In this document: positions 26,791 to 35,186 of the stretch, piece by piece
Layout: each line of letters opens with the position of its first letter
Position numbering within the stretch: the first letter of the stretch is position 1
From: Megasphaera massiliensis
Lineage (GTDB): Bacteria; Bacillota; Negativicutes; Veillonellales; Megasphaeraceae
Assembly (NCBI RefSeq): GCF_000455225.1
Contig: NZ_HF954537.1
Location: 775,297 to 839,296 of the forward strand
Direction: 5' to 3'
DNA: 64,000 nucleotides
Notes under the pieces: model-generated
What the model saw: only the letters and a program-made list of their open reading frames with translations
What the model was told of the DNA's origin: nothing
The model's database searches: none
Program-made: the position numbers and the translations under genes

Positions 26791-27453
26791 TTATTTTTTA
26801 AGCATTTTTGCGTAATTCTTGATGACGACAATCGGCGTCTTTTGGGACGCATTGCCAAAAGGATTGTCGATGAGGATCCGGGCGATTTCTTTCGGATTGA
26901 TGCCCTTGCTGTGACCGAGGACGGCCGAGCGCTTGAGGTCGTTGACGTCGGCAACGACGGCGCCGTAGCAGCCCATGCGCTGTTTGATTTTTTCAGCAAC
27001 CTTATCCGGTTCAGCCGGCCCGTAGACGATGCATTTATCAAAGGGCGGCATGGTGCCCGTAACGTCATCGGTTAAGGACGCCTGACGGCATTTGGCATAC
27101 CAGACGCCGTTCTTGCCGGCCAGTTTTGCAAAAAAGCCGACGATGAACCAGAACATCATCTTCCATTCCCCTTCAAGGTTCATGGCTGCCTGCATGCCGT
27201 AGAGACTGGCCATACTGCCTTCACCGGGAACGAAGCGCCGCATGAGGCGGGCCTGCCAGGACGGCGTCAGTTCTTCCGGCCGCGTATAGCGGTGCTGAGT
27301 AATGGCGACGACACTTTCGGCCGTGCAGACCAAGTCATCGGGACCGACGACGTGTTTTGCATATTCTTCGATAACATCGACGATATCATCTTTATCCGTA
27401 AGGATTCTTGTTTTTACAGGGACTAATTCTACCGGTACTTCGATTTCTGCCAT
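26791..27453 (-). CDS. CofE-like F420-0:gamma-glutamyl ligase domain protein
   Basis: The 220-residue protein has the CofE-like core: VPVELVPVKTRILTDKDDI at the N-terminus, then DDLVCTAESVVAITQ and KCIVYGPAEPDKVAEKIK. VVADVNDLKRSAVLG and the ending DNPFGNASQKTPIVVIK follow. True CofE adds glutamate to coenzyme F420, but no other F420 gene is seen here and the host group is not known for F420. It may therefore ligate glutamate or a similar amino acid to another acceptor. An AGGAGG precedes the ATG. It is co-transcribed with the membrane-anchored protein upstream. Confidence 0.8.
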   Translation of the reverse strand: MAEIEVPVELVPVKTRILTDKDDIVDVIEEYAKHVVGPDDLVCTAESVVAITQHRYTRPEELTPSWQARLMRRFVPGEGSMASLYGMQAAMNLEGEWKMMFWFIVGFFAKLAGKNGVWYAKCRQASLTDDVTGTMPPFDKCIVYGPAEPDKVAEKIKQRMGCYGAVVADVNDLKRSAVLGHSKGINPKEIARILIDNPFGNASQKTPIVVIKNYAKMLKK

Positions 27454-27466
27454 TGTATGAGACCTC

Positions 27467-28009
27467 CTAATTCAATTCCAATGCGTGCTGTACTTCCGTT
27501 GCCTTCAAGGTAATGCGGGCCTTATGGATGTACCATTCGCTGCGGGATACGACTTGATAGACGAGATCAATCGGCATATCAGGGAAGGTCTTCAAGTCTT
27601 CGCGGATGTTGCCTTCTTTGCTGGTCAGGGTAATGGTGACGCGGATCATGCCCCGATCGCGGGGATTAAAAATAACAGATTCCCAGTAGTTGTCATCGCG
27701 TTCGGCTGCCTTATTGGCAAGTTCGGACTGGACCGTAACCTTGTCGTACTGTTCACGCGGAAGGAGGGTCCGAGGATAAAAGTCCATGATGGTTCCCAGC
27801 TGCCGGCCGGCATTGTGGATAGGTACTTCTGTTTCGAAGACGGCCCGGTTCTGGGTAATTTCCTTCATTTCAAAAGGTTTCCGATGGCGGGCATCGATAA
27901 CAAAGCGGGCGTCCCCCTGCCGCCAGGCAAAGAAGCGGAACAACAGGTACAGGACAGCAGCAATGCCGATGACGGCAATGATAACATTGAATAAGACATA
28001 GAAAAACAC
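27467..28009 (-). CDS. Membrane-anchored protein of unknown function
   Basis: The 180-residue protein begins with one hydrophobic helix (about 4-28). A soluble, mostly beta-predicted domain follows, with PIHNAGRQLGTIMDFYPRTL, NPRDRGMIRVTITL and SEWYIHKARITL. It resembles no family I can name. The start is GTG with AAAGGAG 9-10 nt upstream. It lies between murI and the CofE-like gene, 13 nt from the latter, and could be its membrane partner; that is only a positional inference. Confidence 0.75.
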   Translation of the reverse strand: MFFYVLFNVIIAVIGIAAVLYLLFRFFAWRQGDARFVIDARHRKPFEMKEITQNRAVFETEVPIHNAGRQLGTIMDFYPRTLLPREQYDKVTVQSELANKAAERDDNYWESVIFNPRDRGMIRVTITLTSKEGNIREDLKTFPDMPIDLVYQVVSRSEWYIHKARITLKATEVQHALELN

Positions 28010-28044
28010 GGCGCAAGACTCCTTTATGTAAAATATAGATACGA

Positions 28045-28848
28045 TTAAATGAGGGTGATTTCTTCAGCGGTAAATTCATTGGCCGGAATGAGGTGTTCTG
28101 CCAGGTGGGCACCGCGCTCCTTTTCGGCCGTAAAACAAAGGCGTAAATAGCCGTTTTCTTGGTTCGGGTTAAGCAACCCGTCTTTCTTTAAGACATCCAG
28201 TGTTTCCAGGGCCATTTCATGGGCCGGATCGACGAAGGCAATGGAATCGCCGCAAAACTCTTCAAAGAGAGGCTGGATGAAAGGGAAATGCGTGCAGCCG
28301 AAAATGGCCGTATCGGCACCGGAATGAAGGACCGGCTCCGTATACTGCTTTAAGGGACCGCGGATTTCCGGCCCGTCGAGGACGCCTCGTTCGATGAGAT
28401 TCGCCAGGGCCGGGCAGGACTGTTCAACGATTTCAATATTGCCGTCCATATCGGCAGCGACCTTGCGATGACTGTGGTTGGCAATGGTTAACGGCGTAGC
28501 GAAGACGGCAATCTTTTGGGTCGCACTGATTTGCTTAGCCGTCTTGAGGCCCCGACTCATGCCGATCAAGGGATAGTCGACTTCCTTTACGACGGTATCA
28601 TAGGCAACGGCCGTAACGGTGTTGCAGCCGATGGCAACAACTTTGACCTTCTGCTCGGTCATAAAATGCAGAATATCCCGCGTATACTGAAGGATTTCTG
28701 CCGGCGTCCGCGTCCCGTACGGGTTTCGTTTGGTATCACCGACGTAGATAATGTCTTCATGAGGCAGGAGCATCCGCAATTTTGCGACGACAGTCAGTCC
28801 GCCGACACCGGAATCAAACACACCGATCGGCCGTGAATTACCTTCCAT
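28045..28848 (-). CDS. murI: Glutamate racemase
   Basis: MurI supplies D-glutamate for peptidoglycan. The 267-residue protein shows IGVFDSGVGGLTV, the two catalytic-Cys motifs GCNTVTA and GCTHFPF, and VGDTKRNPYG. The start at 28848 has AAGGAG 7 nt upstream and overlaps the thioesterase end by 11 nt. The C-terminus (about 30 residues past the catalytic core) is slightly long. Confidence 0.95.
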   Translation of the reverse strand: MEGNSRPIGVFDSGVGGLTVVAKLRMLLPHEDIIYVGDTKRNPYGTRTPAEILQYTRDILHFMTEQKVKVVAIGCNTVTAVAYDTVVKEVDYPLIGMSRGLKTAKQISATQKIAVFATPLTIANHSHRKVAADMDGNIEIVEQSCPALANLIERGVLDGPEIRGPLKQYTEPVLHSGADTAIFGCTHFPFIQPLFEEFCGDSIAFVDPAHEMALETLDVLKKDGLLNPNQENGYLRLCFTAEKERGAHLAEHLIPANEFTAEEITLI

Positions 28849-29287
28849 GAACGGCTCCTTCGACGTCTGTATCTGCCTGTTCGGCAGCATACATGGCCTG
28901 TAGTTTCTTGTAATCTTCATCAGAGAGGCGGGCTACTTTCCCACTGTTTTTGTGGACAAATACGTTCTGCGTCGTTCCTGTCGCCAACAGGCGGCGGTCA
29001 TCATGACGGACGATACGGTAGGAAAAGACCATCTGGGCCCGGCTGAGCTTTACCAGGCGAGTCTCGATGTCAATGATATCGGCATAGTTTATGGGGCTGA
29101 TATATTCGCAGGACACACTCTTAATGGGATAGGTAATCCCTTGATCGAGGAGGTCGAATAAGTCGAGACCGGCAGCGGCAAAATATTCACAGCGGCCGCA
29201 TTCAAACCAACGGATGTGGTTGGAATGGTGGGCAATGCCCATCATGTCCGTTTCATAGAACCGCACTTTTTCAACAACAGTAATCAT
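28838..29287 (-). CDS. YbgC-type acyl-CoA thioesterase
   Basis: This is a hot-dog fold thioesterase of the 4HBT group, 149 residues. The active-site region reads RFYETDMMGIAHHSNHIRWFE, with the catalytic Asp and His in their usual places. ISPINYADIIDIETRL and GTTQNVFVHKNSGKVA follow. Substrate chain length is unknown. It is the first gene of the eight-gene operon that runs to the class II aldolase. Confidence 0.9.
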   Translation of the reverse strand: MITVVEKVRFYETDMMGIAHHSNHIRWFECGRCEYFAAAGLDLFDLLDQGITYPIKSVSCEYISPINYADIIDIETRLVKLSRAQMVFSYRIVRHDDRRLLATGTTQNVFVHKNSGKVARLSDEDYKKLQAMYAAEQADTDVEGAVHGR

Positions 29288-29323
29288 AAATTCTTAACTC
29301 CTAACTTTATACACGCTCATATT

Positions 29324-29352
29324 ATTTTACGATGATGACCTATGTTTGTCAA
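29324..29352 (-). promoter_or_regulatory. Promoter of the thioesterase-murI-...-aldolase operon
   Basis: Perfect -35 TTGACA (29347-29352), a 17-nt spacer and TAAAAT (29324-29329) lie 37 nt before the thioesterase ATG. Confidence 0.8.
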
Positions 29353-29377
29353 AGGAAAAGTCTGAAATACGAACGAT

Positions 29378-29408
29378 AAAGGGACTGTCCTCATGCGACA
29401 GTCCCTTT
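29378..29408 (-). terminator. Terminator of the LEA-like/DUF1232 genes
   Basis: Perfect 12-bp stem AAAGGGACTGTC / GACAGTCCCTTT with a 7-nt loop, 20 nt after the DUF1232 stop. Confidence 0.85.
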
Positions 29409-29428
29409 ATCAATCATGCTCCGGTCAC

Positions 29429-29770
29429 TCACGTACTTTTCAGGAACGGGAACATGCGGCGTACCTTTTCCCGGTGTTCCGGTTTGACATAAGTCCCGGC
29501 TAAGTGCAGGGCTGCAGCGACGACAGCGGCATCGTCCAGCCAGCCAAATCCGGCAAAGACGTCCGGCACCAGATCAAAGGGCAAGATAACGTAGCCAATA
29601 GCTCCCATGAGAGCCAATTTAATAAATTTCGGCGTGTCTTTATCTTGCATACAATAAAAAATTGTCAGGATTTTCGGTAAAAATTTAATTTTTCTTCCTG
29701 CTGTGCGAATAAATAGGATGAATCGGCCCGGTGTATAAAATTGGGCGAAAAAGCTCAGTATTTTCCACAT
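29429..29770 (-). CDS. DUF1232 (YkvA-like) membrane-associated protein
   Basis: The DUF1232 core GAIGYVILPFDLVPDVFAGFGWLDD is at about 56-80 of 113 residues. It contains a predicted hydrophobic stretch with the diagnostic PxDLxPD. The N-terminus is basic and aromatic. Function in the family is unknown. It starts 11 nt after the LEA-like gene ends, so the two form a unit. Confidence 0.85.
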   Translation of the reverse strand: MWKILSFFAQFYTPGRFILFIRTAGRKIKFLPKILTIFYCMQDKDTPKFIKLALMGAIGYVILPFDLVPDVFAGFGWLDDAAVVAAALHLAGTYVKPEHREKVRRMFPFLKST

Positions 29771-29781
29771 CGGCTTTCACC

Positions 29782-30765
29782 TTACTTCAGGTCTTCCAAA
29801 GACTTTTTAGCCTCTTCTACAGCTTCTTTAACCTTTTTTTCGACATCGTCGGCATCCATGTCGGATACTTCCTTGGCGGCGTCCTTAGCGTCTTTCGCAA
29901 CGTCCTTAGCGGCATCTTTAACATCTTCCGCGGCATCCTTAGCATCTCTGGCAACGTCCTTGGCCTTGTCCATGGCGTCGGAGTCAACGACCTTATCGAC
30001 GGTATCATCGAAGGCATCTTTGGCATCGCCGGCGGCATCTTTCAAATCTTCCGCTTTTTCATCGACGATTTCATCGACTAAGTCGTCCTTATGAACGACA
30101 GAGTTATACAGTTCTTCCCCTTTTTCTTTGACGTCCTGGATGCAGTCTTTGGCAGCACCGCCCCATTTTTTCATGAAGTCAATCGTTTCATCGCCGAGGG
30201 GAACGTTCTTCAGTGGGTTTTCTTTGAGCTTATCGGCTTGTTCACGAGCTTTGTCCTTCCATTCGCCCATCATTTCGATATACGGACCCATGTCGGTAGG
30301 CATGCCGTCTTTGAGCCAGCGCTGGGTGACCCGGCCCAGGCTGTAGGTAATACCGACAGCAACGGGGACCTGGATGATACTGAAAGGAATGAGCGTCGTC
30401 AACAGCGTACCGGCCACGCGGCTGCCGACAGCCCCTAAGAAGGCGATCAGGGCCCGTTCGCTCAATTTAACGTCATAGACTTTGGCAATACGGCTGACCA
30501 GGTACACTTCATTGGCCATGAGTGCTGCCGTTCCGATAAGCGGCGCAATGACGATGGCACCGGCACGGGCAGCAGCCCAGCGGCACAGCATTTCGACTTG
30601 GACGTCTTTGTCTTCCGTCGTCTGTTCCATGGCTTTGACAACACTGTTGGCAGCATCTTCAATCGGCTGAGAATGGCTCTGTTTGAAATCAGCCAGTTCC
30701 TGTTTCAAAGCGGCAATCTCTTCCTGCAACTGTTCTACGGTTTTTGCATTTTCTTCATTTGCCAT
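29782..30765 (-). CDS. Membrane protein with LEA-like Lys/Asp/Ala repeat tail
   Basis: The 327-residue protein has a short coiled coil (about 8-30) and a membrane-embedded middle (about 70-150) with two or three hydrophobic helices, looking like DUF697-type GTPase-associated domains. A roughly 100-residue C-terminal tail follows, built of KDAAKDVAKDAKDA-like 11-mers. Such amphipathic repeats occur in late-embryogenesis-abundant and apolipoprotein-like proteins and suggest membrane binding or desiccation protection; that is inference. The start at 30765 has GGGGTG upstream. It is transcribed with the DUF1232 gene. Confidence 0.8.
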   Translation of the reverse strand: MANEENAKTVEQLQEEIAALKQELADFKQSHSQPIEDAANSVVKAMEQTTEDKDVQVEMLCRWAAARAGAIVIAPLIGTAALMANEVYLVSRIAKVYDVKLSERALIAFLGAVGSRVAGTLLTTLIPFSIIQVPVAVGITYSLGRVTQRWLKDGMPTDMGPYIEMMGEWKDKAREQADKLKENPLKNVPLGDETIDFMKKWGGAAKDCIQDVKEKGEELYNSVVHKDDLVDEIVDEKAEDLKDAAGDAKDAFDDTVDKVVDSDAMDKAKDVARDAKDAAEDVKDAAKDVAKDAKDAAKEVSDMDADDVEKKVKEAVEEAKKSLEDLK

Positions 30766-30822
30766 ACTTAACACCCCATTCTTTGACGAAATAAACACTA
30801 TATTTTATATTTTCCCATGTTT

Positions 30823-31560
30823 CTACCAGCTTGTCAAACCCCCGTCTACGGGAAGTGCCGCAGCCGTAATAAAGGAGGAATCTTCACTGAGTAAAAAGGC
30901 AATGGCCTTAGCCACTTCATCGGCCCGGGCCAATCGGTATAACGGGTATTGTTCCTTCATGGTCTCCCGCTCCATATCGGGATGATCCCGGAGCTGTTTT
31001 TCGAGCATCGGCGTTTCGACGTCACCGGGACAGACGCAGTTGACCCGTATCTGGTGCGGTGCCGCTTCCAGGGCCAGGGACTTGGTAAAAGCGACAACAG
31101 CGCCCTTGGTCGCCCCATAGACGGAGCAGGCTATGTTCCCCTGGAGTCCGGCATCGCTGCTTACGGTTACGATACTGCCCGGCCGGCGGCGCAGGTGCGG
31201 CAGGGCGTATTTACAAAGGGAAATGGTCCCGTAGACATTGACGGCAAAGAGCTGCTTCACGTCGTCAGGCGTCACATTTTCAAGAAGGCCTTGTTCGTAG
31301 ATGCCGGCTGACGTCACCAAGCCGTCCAGCCCGCCAAAGCGGCGGACCGTCTCGATCACCATCTTCCGGCAGTCTTCATCCCGGCTGACATCACCTTCTA
31401 TATAATGGACGGCCCCTTTTCCCTCCAACTGCTGCAAGGCAGCCTGTCCCCTTTCCCGATTCCTGCCGCTGACAGCGACCTGCCACCCCCGGTCCAAAAG
31501 GACGGCAGCCGTCGCAAGACCTATACCCGACGTGCCGCCGCTGATAAGTGCCGTATTCAT
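30823..31560 (-). CDS. Short-chain dehydrogenase/reductase
   Basis: Classical SDR, 245 residues. It has the NAD(P) loop SGGTSGIGLATA, the GDVSRDED strand, the catalytic Ser region VTVSSDAGLQG, the YGATKGA Tyr-Lys pair and the CPGDVETPM loop. The SGRNRERG region after the second strand suggests NADP. Substrate is unknown. GAGGAGG precedes the ATG at 31560. It starts 10 nt after the TauE/SafE gene. Confidence 0.9.
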   Translation of the reverse strand: MNTALISGGTSGIGLATAAVLLDRGWQVAVSGRNRERGQAALQQLEGKGAVHYIEGDVSRDEDCRKMVIETVRRFGGLDGLVTSAGIYEQGLLENVTPDDVKQLFAVNVYGTISLCKYALPHLRRRPGSIVTVSSDAGLQGNIACSVYGATKGAVVAFTKSLALEAAPHQIRVNCVCPGDVETPMLEKQLRDHPDMERETMKEQYPLYRLARADEVAKAIAFLLSEDSSFITAAALPVDGGLTSW

Positions 31561-31570
31561 GATAACCTCC

Positions 31571-32359
31571 TCATAGAACGCCAAGATAAGAAAGGCCCAG
31601 CTTTCCGATAAGCGCTGCCGTCACGACGAGCATGACGACCCGGACAAAACCGGTTCCCCGGCGGATGGCCAATCGTGAACCGAAAAAGGCTCCCGTAAAG
31701 ATGCACAGGGCCATGACGATGCCGTAGACATAGAGGATCGTCCCGGACCAGACCAAGATGACGAAGGCCGTCACGTTGCTCATGAGATTGAGCATCTTGG
31801 CATTGCCGGCAGCCGTGACGAAATCAAAGCCCAGGGCGGCAAAGGCGACGATGAGAAAGGTCCCCGTCCCGGGGCCGGCAAAGCCGTCATAAAATCCGAT
31901 AGCCCCGGCAAAGAGGGCCGTAAAGAGCAAATTTCTCCCCGTCTCACCGGCATAGGTATTGACCGAGCCCAGGTTACGCCGCGTAAAGACGACGACGGCG
32001 GCCGCCATGAGCGACAGGATAATCAACGGCTGAAGCCATTCGGCACTCATGTGCAGCATGACCAGACAACCCAAAACGGCCCCTGCAAAGGTGCAGGGCA
32101 AAGCCCGTTTCATCAAGTGCCGGTCGACTTTGCCGGCCTTAAAGAATTGCCAAGCACTCATAACGGCCCCAAAGGTGGCTGAAAACTTATTGGTCCCCAG
32201 AGCCAGGTGCGGCGGAAGGCCTGCCGCCATCAGGACGGGGAGCGAAACGAGTCCCCCGCCGCCGGCAATAGAATCGACAAAACCGGCTAAGAAACCGCCG
32301 GCCATGATAAAAATCAATACGCCCAAAGATAAGGTCGTATGAAAAAGTTGAACTTCCAC
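31571..32359 (-). CDS. TauE/SafE family anion exporter
   Basis: The 262-residue membrane protein has about eight hydrophobic segments. The two family half-repeats are marked by GFVDSIAGGGGLVSLPVL and GFYDGFAGPGTGTFLIVAF. Members move sulfite, sulfoacetate or related anions, and the substrate here is not evident. GTG at 32359 is chosen as start (AAAGGAG 8 nt upstream); the ORF opens at a TTG inside the preceding terminator, which is rejected. Confidence 0.88.
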   Translation of the reverse strand: MEVQLFHTTLSLGVLIFIMAGGFLAGFVDSIAGGGGLVSLPVLMAAGLPPHLALGTNKFSATFGAVMSAWQFFKAGKVDRHLMKRALPCTFAGAVLGCLVMLHMSAEWLQPLIILSLMAAAVVVFTRRNLGSVNTYAGETGRNLLFTALFAGAIGFYDGFAGPGTGTFLIVAFAALGFDFVTAAGNAKMLNLMSNVTAFVILVWSGTILYVYGIVMALCIFTGAFFGSRLAIRRGTGFVRVVMLVVTAALIGKLGLSYLGVL

Positions 32360-32377
32360 AAACAAGACTCCTTTTAG

Positions 32378-32417
32378 AAAAAAACTCCTCTTGTTTCGCA
32401 AAGCGAAACCGAGGAGG
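32378..32417 (-). terminator. Terminator of the glycosyltransferase gene
   Basis: Stem CTCCTC...GTTTCGC / GCGAAAC...GAGGAG has a small internal loop and is followed by T7 on the minus strand. Confidence 0.85.
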
Positions 32418-32426
32418 CCCTTTTCT

Positions 32427-33575
32427 TTATGGTTCGTATATCAAAGACGACGGCACGGCCGCATCTGTCGCCGGCTGCAAGAGGCGGACGATTTCCTTGC
32501 CGATGATCCGTGCGCCGTCACGATGGCAGTCGAGGCTGGCTTTCGACATCGCTTCCAATTTTTCCGGATGGGTAAATAAGTCCGATACGATGGAAACCAG
32601 TTCTTCTTGTTTCTTCACCCAAGCTGCACAGCCCTTGGCCTGCATATACTTGGCATTGGCCTCTTCCTGACCCGGAATCGGGCTGTATAGGACCATGGGC
32701 ACTTGGATAGCAGCGCCCTCCGTACAAGTCAGTGCTCCGGGCTTGGTTAAGAGCAGGGACGCCCGGCACATGAGTTTTGAAATCTGGTTCGTATAACCGA
32801 GGATTTCCACATCATGATCGAGTTCGCCGCGCATCTTCGACAGTTCATCGTAAAGATCGGCATTATAACCGGTTACAACGGTAAAGCTGTCGACGACGGA
32901 TAACCGATCCAGCAGTGCCAGGGATTGTCGGATAGACCCCATTCCCAGACCGCCTCCCATGATAAGGATATTCTTATTATTCTGATGCTCCTCATCCCAG
33001 TGCCAGCGTTCTTGGTCAAAAGCCTTCCGCACGGGAATGCCCGACACGACAATTTTATCAGCAGCGACGCCTTGTTCGACGAGCAGGTCTTTAATCTGTG
33101 TAGCTGCGACGCAGTAGACGTCGATTTGCGGGTACACCCACAGCTGATGGATAGCAAAATCAGTAATGACGCCGACTAAAGGAATATTCAGACGATGCTG
33201 TCGTTTTAACAACGCTGCCGCTCCAGCCGGAAAAGGGTGGGTAAAGACCAGGACATCCGGCTTTCGATCTGCTAAGACCTTGAGCAGCCGCCGTTTAAGG
33301 CCCCACGCAAAAAGGGTCTTGACGGCCAGGCCTTTTTTATATCCTTGCGACGAGTAATACATCAAATCGTATAACAGCGGAAAGACATCGAGAATCTTAA
33401 TGTACGTCTCTTTGACGATGTTGTCGATGGACAAGATATCATTGGACAGAAAATCTACGTGTTCGACATCACATTCTTCAGGAATGGTCTTGACATATTC
33501 TTCTATAGCCCGTGCTGCCTGTGTATGGCCTGTACCGATCGAGGCCGACAGGATCAGGACTTTTTTCTTTGCCAT
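32427..33575 (-). CDS. MGDG-synthase-type glycolipid glycosyltransferase
   Basis: This GT28-like protein of the diacylglycerol glucosyltransferase/MGDG synthase group has 382 residues. The N-terminal MGDG_synth domain shows LSASIGTGHTQAARAI and THPFPAGAAALLK. The C-terminal GT-B domain shows MGGGLGMGSI, LLTKPGALTCTEGAAIQVPM and PGQEEANA, which bind the sugar nucleotide. It probably glycosylates diacylglycerol in the inner membrane. It stands alone between two terminators. Confidence 0.87.
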   Translation of the reverse strand: MAKKKVLILSASIGTGHTQAARAIEEYVKTIPEECDVEHVDFLSNDILSIDNIVKETYIKILDVFPLLYDLMYYSSQGYKKGLAVKTLFAWGLKRRLLKVLADRKPDVLVFTHPFPAGAAALLKRQHRLNIPLVGVITDFAIHQLWVYPQIDVYCVAATQIKDLLVEQGVAADKIVVSGIPVRKAFDQERWHWDEEHQNNKNILIMGGGLGMGSIRQSLALLDRLSVVDSFTVVTGYNADLYDELSKMRGELDHDVEILGYTNQISKLMCRASLLLTKPGALTCTEGAAIQVPMVLYSPIPGQEEANAKYMQAKGCAAWVKKQEELVSIVSDLFTHPEKLEAMSKASLDCHRDGARIIGKEIVRLLQPATDAAVPSSLIYEP

Positions 33576-33643
33576 ATAGGATCCCTTCTTTTATAAACAG
33601 CCTTCGTTGCACCTTCCACTATATAGTACGATAACTTGTATGA

Positions 33644-33675
33644 AAAGAAAAGGGCCGTTTTTCATGCGGCCCTTC
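33644..33675 (-). terminator. Terminator of hup
   Basis: Stem AAGGGCCG / CGGCCCTT with a 9-nt loop and a T-rich tail on the minus strand, 11 nt after the hup stop. Confidence 0.85.
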
Positions 33676-33685
33676 GGGATCGTAC

Positions 33686-33964
33686 TTATTTGTTATTAAC
33701 CAAATCTTTAAGCTGTTTGCCGGCTTTGAAAGCGGGAGTCTTGGAAGCTTCGATCTGGATAGGTTCATTGTTGCGAGGGTTGCGGCCTTCGCGGGCTTTA
33801 CGCTGGCGGACTTCAAACGTACCAAAGCCGATGATCTGGACTTTATCACCCTGGGTGAGGCTGTCGCTAATGGCTTCGAATACGGCTTTTACGGCCTTTT
33901 CAGCGTCTTTTTTCGTCAAATCGGATTTCTGTGCTACTGCAGCGATTAATTCTGTTTTGTTCAT
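33686..33964 (-). CDS. hup: HU-family DNA-binding protein
   Basis: Nucleoid protein of 92 residues beginning [20 protein letters not shown]. It has the beta-arm region [20 protein letters not shown] and the C-terminal [14 protein letters not shown]. The mazG-hup order is common in Firmicutes. AGGAGG precedes the ATG. Confidence 0.96.
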   Translation of the reverse strand: MNKTELIAAVAQKSDLTKKDAEKAVKAVFEAISDSLTQGDKVQIIGFGTFEVRQRKAREGRNPRNNEPIQIEASKTPAFKAGKQLKDLVNNK

Positions 33965-34012
33965 GTTACTAGGTCCTCCTTTGGATCGTCACATCTTCCT
34001 AACACTAACAGT

Positions 34013-35029
34013 CTAGAGTTTTTCCTGCCGTTCTATCCGCTTGGCTTCCTGCCAGAATGAGTCCAACTCATCCAGTGAAAATGCCTCCCATGGCCGGCCC
34101 GACCGGTTGACCCGATCCTCGACATGAGCAAAACGGCGACGGAATTTACTGTTAGCCCGATGTAACGCACATTCCGGCTCTATATGATAGCGTCGGCATA
34201 AATCAGCAAATACGAACAAGACATCCCCAGCTTCTTCTTCCGCATGGACAGGATCGCCTTCATCAAGGGCCTGACGGAATTCAGTCCACTCTTCTTGGAA
34301 CTTTTCCCAGACACCTTCGACATCGGGCCAGTCGAATCCGACTTTGGCCGCTTTCTCCTGAAGCTTGTCGGCAGTCAGGAGTGACGGCAGGCCGGGAACG
34401 ACTCCGTCCAGCAGATGAGCGTGCTGCTGGCGTTGTTCTCCTTGCTTTAATCTATCCCAGTTTAACATACTCGTCCCTATATTTTCAAGGCTTTTTTGGC
34501 TAAAAACATAGGGATGACGCCGAATCATCTTATTTGTGATATCTTTTACGACATCCTGGGCCGAGAAAAACCCTTTTTCTTCGGCAATTCGGGCATGAAT
34601 GGCCACCTGATAGAGGATATCCCCCAGTTCTTCGCGGATGCCGTCTATATCGTCACTATCAATGGCATCGAGCATTTCATAGACTTCTTCGATGAGATAT
34701 CGCCGCAGTGTCCGATGCGTCTGGGACCGGTCCCAAGGACAGCCGTCTTCGCGGCGAAGTCTGGCCGTAACTTCCGTAAGGGGCATCAAATCAAAAGGCA
34801 GTTGTTCCTTGGCCATTCCTTCTTCCTGCCGCTTCTGATCGATGAGGCGGCGCACGGCTTCAGCCATATCCGGTCCGCCGGGAACAGTGTGAACGACGGC
34901 ATGAAGGCGGCTCTCTTTCAACAAGAGGTCGACGATGGGTGCATACGTTTCAGCAAAGCTTTTCCCGTCCTGCCCGTAGGTATCGAGGGGACGGTCATCT
35001 TTCCCTAAAGCGATGATTTTAATTTCCAT
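34013..35029 (-). CDS. mazG: MazG nucleotide pyrophosphohydrolase with a vestigial N-terminal domain
   Basis: Two MazG domains are present, at about 85-200 and 215-325. The first has the EEVYEMLDAI...ELGDILYQV helices with the metal-binding Glu/Asp. The second has EEWTEFRQAL and EEEAGDVLFVFADL. The N-terminal about 75 residues (MEIKIIALGKDDRPLD then AVVHTVPGGPDMAEAVRRLI) look like the first strand and a VPGxPxxAE element of the tetrapyrrole-methylase domain found in YabN-type MazG proteins. That domain is about 220 residues there, so most of it seems lost. The start at 35029 has GAGGGAA upstream. Confidence 0.9.
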   Translation of the reverse strand: MEIKIIALGKDDRPLDTYGQDGKSFAETYAPIVDLLLKESRLHAVVHTVPGGPDMAEAVRRLIDQKRQEEGMAKEQLPFDLMPLTEVTARLRREDGCPWDRSQTHRTLRRYLIEEVYEMLDAIDSDDIDGIREELGDILYQVAIHARIAEEKGFFSAQDVVKDITNKMIRRHPYVFSQKSLENIGTSMLNWDRLKQGEQRQQHAHLLDGVVPGLPSLLTADKLQEKAAKVGFDWPDVEGVWEKFQEEWTEFRQALDEGDPVHAEEEAGDVLFVFADLCRRYHIEPECALHRANSKFRRRFAHVEDRVNRSGRPWEAFSLDELDSFWQEAKRIERQEKL

Positions 35030-35135
35030 GAAAGGTTCCCTCATTTCTGTCAAAATGGCTTACGCCTGTCATTATACCACGGCCTGCCCCATTTGTCGCG
35101 ATGCGGCAAAGCCGGCTTTACCGCACGCAGGCTAT

Positions 35136-35168
35136 GAAAAAAGCTGAAAAGGATACCCTTTCAGCTTT
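35136..35168 (-). terminator. Terminator of marR
   Basis: Stem AAGCTGAAA / TTTCAGCTT is followed by T6 on the minus strand, 19 nt after the marR stop. Confidence 0.82.
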
Positions 35169-35186
35169 CGAATGATGATATGGGGA

